From: Bacillota bacterium
GTDB taxonomy: Bacteria > Bacillota > Clostridia > Lachnospirales > Lachnospiraceae
Assembly (NCBI GenBank): GCA_023415475.1
Contig: JAEZKL010000077.1
Location: 1 to 14,656, forward strand
Length of the DNA: 14,656 nucleotides
Reading direction: 5' to 3'
Position 1 is the stretch's first letter; each line of letters opens with the position of its first letter. Of the stretch, positions 7,496 to 14,420 are shown in pieces. Both the position numbers and the translations under genes were made by a program. Under the pieces are notes generated by a model. It had not been told where the DNA came from and did no database searches. It was given only the letters and a program-made list of their open reading frames with translations.

Positions 7496-8317
7496 CTAAC
7501 GATTTTTCTTGATAACATTTTCTACTGCCGTTACCCAGTCATGATCCGGATCATTCACGCGGAAAAACCCTTGATGTTCGCCAGCCATAAGCCAGAGAAA
7601 ATAAGTGTTATAGCCCGGCGCTCCAACCGTGGTATGATACCCCTTCGGAAATTCCACAAGATCATTCTGTTTCACTACATAGCACTCATCAATTTCACCA
7701 TCCTTGGTGTAGAGACGCTGAATGGCAAACCCTTGCTCCGGCTGAAACAGGAAGTAATAAATTTCCTCGAGAACACCCTCCTTTGGCATATTATCCTGAT
7801 CATGCTTGTGGGGCGGAAAGCCAGCCCAGTTACCGGGTGTCACAAACGCCTCTCCTATTGTTAATTTCTTTGCATTCGTGCTTGCATCAACAATAAAGTG
7901 GGTATCTCTCTCCCAAGGCTTCACACCGAGAACTGAGGATTTTACTTGGTCAGGTGTAATCAGCTGAGGCTGTGTATCCTCCTCTACCCTAGTGGCACAG
8001 ACAGCAATTTTAACATTTTGCTTACTTGAGATATGAACTTTCTTATTTCTAGGCATATAGACACTATGTGCCTTTCCTTCGAATACGGAACGTCTTCCAC
8101 CGACGTTTTTCCATACGACATCATCAAAAGCAAAATCGCATTGACCGCCTAATAGAATAAATGCTGTTTCCTTATCCTGTGTTTCATATATAATCTCATC
8201 CCCATAGGATAGTTCAATCATACCAAACTCCAATATACTCAACGAGCTCTCTCCAATCTTACTGATTGGGGTATAACCGATTTTAGGTTCATAGGATTTC
8301 TTATAATTCATATTCAT
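7496..8317 (-). CDS. iolB: IolB-family isomerase (5-deoxy-glucuronate isomerase type)
   Basis: The 273-residue protein is a double-cupin enzyme closely matching the IolB pattern. Most diagnostic is GNWAGFPPHKHDQDNMP (162-178) followed by LEEIYY (183-188), QGFAIQRLYT (195-204) and FPKGYHTTVGAPGY (223-236). His170, His172, a glutamate at 184/185 and His228 are the expected metal ligands. In inositol catabolism IolB converts 5-deoxy-glucuronate to 5-dehydro-2-deoxygluconate, an aldose-to-ketose step. The ATG at 8317 overlaps the EtfA stop in an ATGA (8314-8317), so it is translationally coupled to etfA, with AAGGA just upstream. The frame runs on to 8368, but that extension lies inside etfA and has no better start. 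No other clear iol gene is in the window, so it may act on a related sugar acid; the family call is safer than the exact reaction. Confidence 0.92.
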   Translation of the reverse strand: MNMNYKKSYEPKIGYTPISKIGESSLSILEFGMIELSYGDEIIYETQDKETAFILLGGQCDFAFDDVVWKNVGGRRSVFEGKAHSVYMPRNKKVHISSKQNVKIAVCATRVEEDTQPQLITPDQVKSSVLGVKPWERDTHFIVDASTNAKKLTIGEAFVTPGNWAGFPPHKHDQDNMPKEGVLEEIYYFLFQPEQGFAIQRLYTKDGEIDECYVVKQNDLVEFPKGYHTTVGAPGYNTYFLWLMAGEHQGFFRVNDPDHDWVTAVENVIKKNR

Positions 8318-9273
8318 ATCTTCCTTTCTTGAAAGCTTAAAAGCCATTTTTCTAGGATTTGTCTCCATTCACCGATGATCGCATAATCAGCGTATCGTAG
8401 GATTGGGGCCTTTGCATCCTTATTAATCGCCACAATATAATCGGAAGCGCTCATTCCTACAAGATGGTGTACTGCACCGCTGATCCCCACTGCAATATAC
8501 AGGTTAGGCTTAACTGCAATTCCGGTCTGTCCAATCTGCCAGGAATAAGGTGCATAGCCGGCATCTACTGCTGCGCGGCTTGCTCCGACACAAGCTCCGA
8601 TTTGCAGGGCGATCTCTCGTAAGTAATCAAAGCCCTCACGGCTTCCAATTCCGACCCCTCCGGCTATTATTATTTTTGCATCGGATAGGAGCTCGTTGCT
8701 TTGTACAGGAGTGAAGCCCGTTCTGGTAACCAATGCATTAATCTCTATTGGAAATTTGCTGACCTTCCCGGTCCGCTTAACTTGGAATTTCGGATCCTCT
8801 AAAATACCCGGACGTACCGTAGCCATCTGAGGCCGAAGTTTATCACAGACAATCTCTGCAATAATACTATCCCCTAATGCAGGGCGCTTTTGAAGGAGTT
8901 GCCCGCTCTCCTCCATCTTAAGGTCAATACAATCTGCAGTAAGCCCTGTGCCCAGAAGTGCAGCAACTGCCGGCGCAATCGCTCTACCCCTTACCGTTGC
9001 CTGAAACAATACTGTTCCAGGCATATTCTCGCGAAGAAGGGATGCCAGAGCATGTGCTATAGCTGAGTCATCCGCTATCTTCTCCAGTCCCTGTAGAAGA
9101 TATACCTCATCCGCTCCGGCCCAAATGCAATAATCAGGATCCGTTTCATATAGCATCACCGCATAAACCTTACCTGCACAAACGTCTGCCATAGATCGCG
9201 CCTTGGATAGTAAGGCCAGATCATATTTCATCTGCTTATCGCCAATTACCCATATGTCATTTGATATCCTCAT
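8314..9273 (-). CDS. etfA: Electron transfer flavoprotein, alpha subunit
   Basis: The 319-residue protein has the two EtfA parts: an N-terminal alpha/beta domain (about 1-190) and a C-terminal FAD-binding domain. Clear FAD-site marks are AGGVGIGSREGF (204-215), GASRAAVDAGY (230-240), QIGQTG (246-251), GISGAVHHLVGM (263-274), AINKD (282-286) and the final APILRYADY (289-297). There is no N-terminal ferredoxin domain. It pairs with EtfB to carry electrons between an acyl-CoA or hydroxyacid dehydrogenase and a second acceptor in the cytoplasm. Here the partner is probably the FAD-linked oxidase two genes upstream, as in clostridial Etf-lactate dehydrogenases. Its ATG overlaps the EtfB stop (ATGA at 9270-9273) with GAGGT six bases upstream, and its own stop overlaps the IolB start. 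Whether this Etf bifurcates cannot be settled by eye. Confidence 0.96.
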   Translation of the reverse strand: MRISNDIWVIGDKQMKYDLALLSKARSMADVCAGKVYAVMLYETDPDYCIWAGADEVYLLQGLEKIADDSAIAHALASLLRENMPGTVLFQATVRGRAIAPAVAALLGTGLTADCIDLKMEESGQLLQKRPALGDSIIAEIVCDKLRPQMATVRPGILEDPKFQVKRTGKVSKFPIEINALVTRTGFTPVQSNELLSDAKIIIAGGVGIGSREGFDYLREIALQIGACVGASRAAVDAGYAPYSWQIGQTGIAVKPNLYIAVGISGAVHHLVGMSASDYIVAINKDAKAPILRYADYAIIGEWRQILEKWLLSFQERKI

Positions 9274-10052
9274 ATTGGAACCTCTGCAATCAATTCACTC
9301 AACCTTGTAATGCCCTCGTCTATGTTATTTGCAATTGTCACCTTGCGTAAACCTTGGGGTTGCTCCGTAATACCTCTTACACGGGTCGGGGAACCCTTCA
9401 ACCCACATTCTTCCTTCTCCAAACCAAGCATTTCCCTGGATAAGGTTGTTATCTGCATCCGTTTTGCTTTTTGAAGTCCTAGGATTGTCGCTAGTCTTAG
9501 AGAATAACTGTACTCACAAAGAGACAGGACAGCCGGTGCTTCTAATTCTAATTCTTCGGTTCCTTCCTCCAGTCGACGACTGCATACTATTTTACCCTGT
9601 TCAACATTAATCTTTGTAATATTCGTGACAAAGGGAAGCTTTAAAAGTATTGCCAGCTCCGGCGGTACCTGTCCTGTTTCACCATCAATTGCTCGTCTGC
9701 CACAGAGTATTAAATCAAAATCCCCCAGGTCCTTCTTCAGACTATTCATCGCCACGGACAGTGTCCTTGCAGTTGCATAGGTATCTGCTCCTGCAAAGGC
9801 TTTATCCGTAATTAATACCGCTCTATCTACCCCACGGGCAAGCAGGGATAGTAGTGCATCTTCTCCTGAAGGCTTTCCCATAGTAATAACAGTGACCGAT
9901 CCATTTCCTTTTAGACGCAATGCAGCCTCCAGAGCTGCCTCATCGGCAGGATTGACAATCTGAACCACTCTATCCCGCTGCATCACATATTCCTGGTCCA
10001 TCGACAGATCCATTACCGATGGAACTAATTTAATACAAACGATAATATTCAT
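9270..10052 (-). CDS. etfB: Electron transfer flavoprotein, beta subunit
   Basis: The 260-residue protein starts with the typical MNIIVCIKLVP and continues with NPADEAALEAALRLK (34-48), DLILCGRRAIDGETGQVPPELA (113-134) and GLKGSPTRV (217-225), the nucleotide-binding signatures of EtfB. In ordinary Etfs this subunit binds AMP; in bifurcating Etfs it binds a second FAD and receives NADH electrons. The DGETGQV loop (123-129) is the region to compare for that distinction. The start codon lies four bases after the Fe-S gene stop, and the bases before it (TTTGTTAAGCCT) lack a Shine-Dalgarno sequence, suggesting expression by translational reinitiation. It forms a strict gene pair with etfA through a 4-bp overlap. 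Confidence 0.96.
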   Translation of the reverse strand: MNIIVCIKLVPSVMDLSMDQEYVMQRDRVVQIVNPADEAALEAALRLKGNGSVTVITMGKPSGEDALLSLLARGVDRAVLITDKAFAGADTYATARTLSVAMNSLKKDLGDFDLILCGRRAIDGETGQVPPELAILLKLPFVTNITKINVEQGKIVCSRRLEEGTEELELEAPAVLSLCEYSYSLRLATILGLQKAKRMQITTLSREMLGLEKEECGLKGSPTRVRGITEQPQGLRKVTIANNIDEGITRLSELIAEVPI

Positions 10053-10056
10053 AGGC

Positions 10057-11136
10057 TTAACAAAGCTGATCTAATAAAACATAAAGGTCTTGGATCTGCT
10101 TATCGGAAGGAACCTTAGCTCCCATTACATTCATCACCTGAGGTGAAACAACTACTAAGGTATCTGCTGTGGTTCGGTTGACATCTTCCCATCTGCCTTC
10201 GGCTGTAAGGGCTGCAAGGTTCGGAGCGTATGCTTTGAGGAGCTCACTGCCACAGCATTTTGCCATTCGGCGGTTCAGGAACATCTCCTGTAGATTAAGT
10301 CCCATTGCTTTAATAATGTTACGGACAGGTTCATGCTCATCCAGATCACGGGCAAGTCGTGAATCATCGTGATAGGTAACCTCACCTGTCATCTTTTTCG
10401 GTGTAAGCTTTCCTTCCTCAATCAGTCCTGCGATGAAAGAGGTCGCTGTCACAACATCTGCATTAATCGTACAATTCCATTCCGGATAGCGTTGTTTCAT
10501 CGTTGTAGCTTCATAGCTGTCTAAAACAACCACGGTTTTTGCACCGGAGGCATTGATAGCATCAGCACAAGCTTTTGCCTGAGTACGTACCTCTTCTACA
10601 AAACCGATCAAATCACCCATAAAGGTAGCGGAAGCAGGTTCGTCTTCCAGTACTGTAAAAGGAATATCCGTTTTTTTCAAAAGATTCATGACCGCTGTAA
10701 CCATAGCAGGCTGCTTGCAGGCTGCAACTTCACCGATATAGAGTAATACCTCTGCTTTTGCTGCAGTACCGGTATACTTCGGCTTCTGTTCACCATAGAT
10801 ATTTCCTGTATTATTAATATTTGTTATAACTTCTTCCACTGCCGGTGGCAATAGCTCTTCCACTGCTGCCATCGTACGTGCTTCCCGAATGAATATGGTA
10901 GGATCAAAGCCGGTTACACAATCATTGGTGCAGGAGCCGCACAGAACACATTCATACATTGCCTGTGCAATATCCTTATCAAATTTTTCACCTCGATCCA
11001 CCATGGAAAGCAGAAGAGCTTTTGCACGAGGTGTATTAACTTCCTTACCGGTTGTTAATCCAACCGGACACAGATGACGGCACATCCAGCAAAAACGACA
11101 TGCTTCTGTATGTTTTTTTGAATTTTGACTCATCAT
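10057..11136 (-). CDS. Fe-S protein of the GlpC/LldE/HdrD type with degenerate CCG domains
   Basis: The 359-residue protein has two intact N-terminal [4Fe-4S] motifs: Cys13, 16, 19, 23 and Cys63, 66, 69, 73, each CxxCxxCxxxC followed by a proline or a short hydrophobic stretch. Behind them are two CCG-type domains (about 130-220 and 225-350) recognisable by their frame, for example YHDDSRLAR (255-263) and NRRMAKCCGSELL (288-300). Most CCG cysteines are gone. In domain one none remain at the expected places; in domain two only Cys294-Cys295 remain. Homologous subunits pass electrons between an FAD oxidase and a membrane or soluble acceptor. Here the oxidase gene ends 14 bases upstream and EtfB starts four bases downstream, so it probably bridges the two. 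Two ATGs in tandem occur at the start, with AGGGGG before them. No membrane segment is present. Confidence 0.92.
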   Translation of the reverse strand: MMSQNSKKHTEACRFCWMCRHLCPVGLTTGKEVNTPRAKALLLSMVDRGEKFDKDIAQAMYECVLCGSCTNDCVTGFDPTIFIREARTMAAVEELLPPAVEEVITNINNTGNIYGEQKPKYTGTAAKAEVLLYIGEVAACKQPAMVTAVMNLLKKTDIPFTVLEDEPASATFMGDLIGFVEEVRTQAKACADAINASGAKTVVVLDSYEATTMKQRYPEWNCTINADVVTATSFIAGLIEEGKLTPKKMTGEVTYHDDSRLARDLDEHEPVRNIIKAMGLNLQEMFLNRRMAKCCGSELLKAYAPNLAALTAEGRWEDVNRTTADTLVVVSPQVMNVMGAKVPSDKQIQDLYVLLDQLC

Positions 11137-11150
11137 TGTACGTTCCCCCT

Positions 11151-12575
11151 CTATAGACCTAGTTTGTATGGATTCATAATACCATTTGGATCAAGTGTTT
11201 TCTTTAGGCCTTCCAGCACTTGCATCGCAGGTCCATACTGTTCCTTCATAAGGCGCGACAGCTTCAGTCCAATTCCATGGTGGTCATTTATCACTCCACC
11301 ATTTTCCATTGCTGCACGTACACCGGCATTCCAGATCTGGTTATGAAGGCGAATTGCTTCCTCCGGATCCTGGGGAGGATTGTCCATAATAAAACGATCA
11401 TAAATCATGGTTCCCCATTCATACCAATGAGAGCAATGTGCGATGAAACGTACCCCGGGGAAATTACTCTCGATTGCATTTTTCATAGCCCAATATATTT
11501 TCTCTATGTTCTTAAAGTCAGCTACCGTATCCATTGTTCCAAACATCTGTGGAATTTCCATAATATTACCGGGATAGAAGAAGGTAATTCGGTTTTCATA
11601 CCACTTCTCACCGTATTCCGAGCCCATGTCTTCCCCATCGTATTTTGCAACAATGTCTCTGACAATTTCCATCTCAATATCAACAATACGTTTGTCACCC
11701 TCCAGTGCAAGGTTCATAAAGGAGCCCTTCTTTTCCACACCGATGATCTTTTTAATGATAGAAATTGTCTCCGCCTCATCATAGAGTCTCAGGATAGAGG
11801 GCTTGAGCTTTTGCATAATATCACGTCCCGCTGAGATACCTGCTGTCATGCTGGGGAACATAAAGCCACGGAATTGCCTATTTTCCGGCTGTTCAAAAAG
11901 CTTGAAGGTTGCCTTCGTGATAATACCCAATGTACCTTCCGAGCCGATAAATATCTGATTTAGATCCGGACCAGCTGCATGCTTGGGAACAGGTAGTGTA
12001 TTGATAATATCGCCATTGGGAAGTACTATTTCCATATTAATGCACTGATCATCGATTTTACCATATTTGGTTGACATAATGCCAATTCCTCGATGGGCAA
12101 GAGCACCACCGATTGTTCCGCAGGTAAGACAGGACGGAATATGCATGGTAGAATATCCGCGTTCATTTGCCAGCCATTCCAGCTGTTGGAATATCATACC
12201 GGTCTCTGCTGTAATGGTTCTGCTTTCTTCATCGAACTCAATCAGCTTATTCATGCGCTTCATATCTAAAATAATTCCCCCGGCCATCGGCAATGCGCCG
12301 CCCTGAGAACCGGAGCCTCCACCCCAGGTATGTACCGGTATTTTATAATAGTTTGCTACTTTAAGGATTTTAGATATTTCCTGTGCTGTTCCCGGATATA
12401 GGATATAATCTGCTTGAGGCGGGCGTTGTCCCTTATCTGCCCACATACGGCTGATCCAAAAATAATCAACTCCATATGTAATCTTATCACTTTCTCTGGT
12501 AGAGACATACTCTACACCAACGATATCTTCCAGCTCACTACGAACCATATCACACATAAATGCATTACACTTCAT
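11151..12575 (-). CDS. FAD-linked oxidase, GlcD/LDH/AGPS-like (VAO/PCMH fold)
   Basis: The 474-residue flavoprotein has the PCMH FAD-binding domain in its N-terminal half: YPGTAQEISKILKVA (60-74), the FAD pyrophosphate loop GGGSGSQGG (85-93), GTIGGALAHRGIG (153-165) and FIGSEGTLGIITKA (209-222). The C-terminal catalytic domain ends with GGVINDHHGIGLKL (426-439), carrying the HHGIG motif of the 2-hydroxyacid and alkyl-DHAP synthase relatives, and NPYKLGL (468-474). Such enzymes oxidise 2-hydroxyacids such as lactate, glycolate or 2-hydroxyglutarate; some relatives form alkyl-DHAP. Linkage to Fe-S and EtfBA genes favours a hydroxyacid dehydrogenase that reduces Etf. ATG 12575 has AGGAAG seven bases upstream, inside the kinase gene end. 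The middle region (WYENRITFFYPGNIMEIP, 325-342, and HCSHWYEWG, 380-388) departs from well-known GlcD proteins, so the substrate is uncertain. Confidence 0.93.
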   Translation of the reverse strand: MKCNAFMCDMVRSELEDIVGVEYVSTRESDKITYGVDYFWISRMWADKGQRPPQADYILYPGTAQEISKILKVANYYKIPVHTWGGGSGSQGGALPMAGGIILDMKRMNKLIEFDEESRTITAETGMIFQQLEWLANERGYSTMHIPSCLTCGTIGGALAHRGIGIMSTKYGKIDDQCINMEIVLPNGDIINTLPVPKHAAGPDLNQIFIGSEGTLGIITKATFKLFEQPENRQFRGFMFPSMTAGISAGRDIMQKLKPSILRLYDEAETISIIKKIIGVEKKGSFMNLALEGDKRIVDIEMEIVRDIVAKYDGEDMGSEYGEKWYENRITFFYPGNIMEIPQMFGTMDTVADFKNIEKIYWAMKNAIESNFPGVRFIAHCSHWYEWGTMIYDRFIMDNPPQDPEEAIRLHNQIWNAGVRAAMENGGVINDHHGIGLKLSRLMKEQYGPAMQVLEGLKKTLDPNGIMNPYKLGL

Positions 12576-12579
12576 TGTC

Positions 12580-13500
12580 TTACTTCCTTCCTGCTTTAAT
12601 TAGATTAGCTTCTATAAACTCAATCGCCTCTTCATAGGTAGGTACACCTTCTCTGGCTCCCAGCTTGGTGCATTTTATAGCCGATACTGCACTGGCAAAG
12701 CATGCACATTGTAAAGGGTCCATTCCTTTGATCAGACCTACGATATAAGCTCCATGGAATACATCTCCCGCTCCATTGGTATCTACTGCATTTACCGAAT
12801 AAGCCGGATAATAGATCAAACCATCTTCACGATAAAGGATTCCGCCTGATTTACCCTGAGTTATCACAAGGATTTCCGGTTGATATCTTCGTTGCAATTC
12901 TTTAATCGCTTCCTCCGTAGTACTGCAGCCTGTTATTTTAAGTGCAAATTCCTCGGAAGGAATTAAGATATCCACAAGGGGTAACAATCGTTCAATACCC
13001 GGATAGGTACCTCCCGCATCCAAGCTTACCTTGACGCCGAATTCATGCGCTTTCTTCGCTGCATAAATTGCTGCTTCTAATTGATGCCCGTCCAGATGAA
13101 GAAATTTCGCATTTTTCAGTGTTTCCAGATTGATTTCACTTTCCTCAACCGGAGGAAGTGTTCCCAGATTCCATACACAGGTACGCGTTGCATTCAACAT
13201 ATTCAAAAGTACAAATGAATTTGCCGAGGTATAGCCTTTCTTTACTTTCATTTCTTTGGTGCCTACCTGATATTTGGTAAACTCCTCCATGATAAGCTTA
13301 CCATAGATATCATCGCCCACCGTACCCATATAGGCTGTGCTTACTCCCAGCTTTCTCATAGCCACTAAGGCAGTGGCGCATGGACCTCCACCCTGTTGCT
13401 TCGTGATATTGCTTCGTAATTTAGTATCCTCTTTCGGAAATCCGTCGGCCTGCATTAAGGTATCAAAAAGGGAGGAACCAATACCGACTACCTCATACAT
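12580..13500 (-). CDS. PfkB-family sugar kinase, ketohexokinase/YihV-like
   Basis: The 306-residue kinase has the ribokinase-family landmarks: GGGPCATALVAMRKLG (37-52), GTVGDDIYGKL (59-69), the hinge between, and DTNGAGDVFHGAY (240-252) with Asp246 as the catalytic base and the anion hole. The C-terminal CACFASAVSAIKCTKLGAREGVPT segment (265-288) is like that of ketohexokinase and the sulfofructose kinase YihV, and unlike IolC, whose GGSPANIA block is absent. A 1-phosphate of a ketose is the likely product, which would suit the class II aldolase encoded just before. The start overlaps the aldolase end by eight bases (13493-13500), with GGGGG nine bases upstream, and the stop lies four bases before the FAD oxidase. 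Substrate specificity is not determined; the isomerase at the window edge should supply the ketose. Confidence 0.92.
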   Translation of the reverse strand: MYEVVGIGSSLFDTLMQADGFPKEDTKLRSNITKQQGGGPCATALVAMRKLGVSTAYMGTVGDDIYGKLIMEEFTKYQVGTKEMKVKKGYTSANSFVLLNMLNATRTCVWNLGTLPPVEESEINLETLKNAKFLHLDGHQLEAAIYAAKKAHEFGVKVSLDAGGTYPGIERLLPLVDILIPSEEFALKITGCSTTEEAIKELQRRYQPEILVITQGKSGGILYREDGLIYYPAYSVNAVDTNGAGDVFHGAYIVGLIKGMDPLQCACFASAVSAIKCTKLGAREGVPTYEEAIEFIEANLIKAGRK

Positions 13501-14320
13501 TGTTACACACCCCCAATAATCTTATCTTATCTAATGCAAACTGCTTTACTGCCTCAATCGGTTCCTTCATGAACAAATCAACCGCAATAATATCGCGGGA
13601 TACTTGATGGACACTGTCAAGGAAGGAGCAACACACGTCGGTTCCAAAATTAATCTTTCGGATACCTGCATCAATTGCCATGCGAATCTGCTCGTCCGGC
13701 ACACCGGAACCACCATGCAATACCAGAGGAATTTGTGTAGCCTCTTTAATCTCCTTGATTCGATTGATATCCAGAACCGGAGCCTGTTTATAATGGCCAT
13801 GTGCCGTTCCAACCATAATCGCCAAAGCAGCTATGCCTGTTTCTTTCACATATTGGACTGCTTCGTCCACTCTTGTATATTCACTCATGACCGAATCCTT
13901 GGTTGAGCCGATATGTCCCAATTCCCCTTCGACACTGACCCCTACTTCCTTACACATCTGCACGACCTCTTTTGTCATTGCGATATTCTCCGCTAAGGAA
14001 TGTGTGGAGGCGTCAATCATTACTCCGCTTGCTCCATAGCGTAGCGCAAGTAATACCTCCGGCTTCCCAGCACCATGATCTAAGTGGAAGGCAGCGGGAG
14101 TAGGTAAGGTGTTAATCATCTCCAATATCATGGAAGTGAGATACTTTGAATTCGGATCGTTAAACAGACGGCTGTACATCTGAAAAATAACCGGTGCTCC
14201 GGTCTCCTTTACTGCATTACAAACTCCGACTGCTGTTTCGAGGTTATATACATTGAAAGCCGGAATGGCACATTTTCTTTCTTCACCTATGGCAAGGATT
14301 TGTTTTATATCTACTAGCAT
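13493..14320 (-). CDS. Class II (zinc) ketose-phosphate aldolase, GatY/KbaY/IolJ/FbaA family
   Basis: The 275-residue aldolase begins MLVDIKQILAIGEE and shows PAFNVYN (20-26), FHLDHGAGKP (78-87, with Asp81 and the zinc ligand His82), VMIDASTHSLAENI (100-113), EGELGHIG (131-138, Glu133), GTAHGHYK (171-178, His174), LHGGSG (201-206, His202) and KINFGTDV (222-229). These are the zinc and phosphate sites of the family, which cleaves ketose phosphates to DHAP plus an aldehyde. The MIDAS segment differs from the MIDGSH of tagatose-bisphosphate and IolJ aldolases, so the substrate is unclear. I chose ATG 14320, with AAAGGAG nine bases upstream; the frame extends 21 residues further without conservation. 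It lies 100 bases after the isomerase gene and overlaps the kinase gene, fitting an isomerase-kinase-aldolase route. Confidence 0.93.
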   Translation of the reverse strand: MLVDIKQILAIGEERKCAIPAFNVYNLETAVGVCNAVKETGAPVIFQMYSRLFNDPNSKYLTSMILEMINTLPTPAAFHLDHGAGKPEVLLALRYGASGVMIDASTHSLAENIAMTKEVVQMCKEVGVSVEGELGHIGSTKDSVMSEYTRVDEAVQYVKETGIAALAIMVGTAHGHYKQAPVLDINRIKEIKEATQIPLVLHGGSGVPDEQIRMAIDAGIRKINFGTDVCCSFLDSVHQVSRDIIAVDLFMKEPIEAVKQFALDKIRLLGVCNNV

Positions 14321-14329
14321 TTTGCTTGT

Positions 14330-14336
14330 CTCCTTT
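14330..14336 (-). promoter_or_regulatory. Ribosome binding site fixing the aldolase start
   Basis: AAAGGAG on the minus strand lies nine bases before ATG 14320 and decides against the 21-residue longer product starting at 14383. Confidence 0.6.
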
Positions 14337-14395
14337 ATATGTCTTAAGTTTATATTGTTTATAGGTAACTCTGAATATTCCATAGTTGGTTAAAG

Positions 14396-14415
14396 CTACA
14401 GAATATTCACTGTAG
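14396..14415 (-). other. Small stem-loop between isomerase and aldolase genes
   Basis: CTACAG (14396-14401) pairs with CTGTAG (14410-14415) around an 8-base loop, six bases past the isomerase stop. GAATATTC, an 8-bp palindrome, occurs at 14373-14380 and again at 14401-14408, overlapping the stem-loop. There is no strong U-tract, so it may be a weak attenuator or mRNA processing site within the operon, or chance. Confidence 0.3.
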
Positions 14416-14420
14416 TAAGG

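Noticed and set aside
11220..11834. 204-codon open frame on the plus strand inside the FAD oxidase gene
   Set aside because: It is antisense to a fully conserved flavoprotein, has no recognisable domain, and its composition follows the opposite strand's codons.
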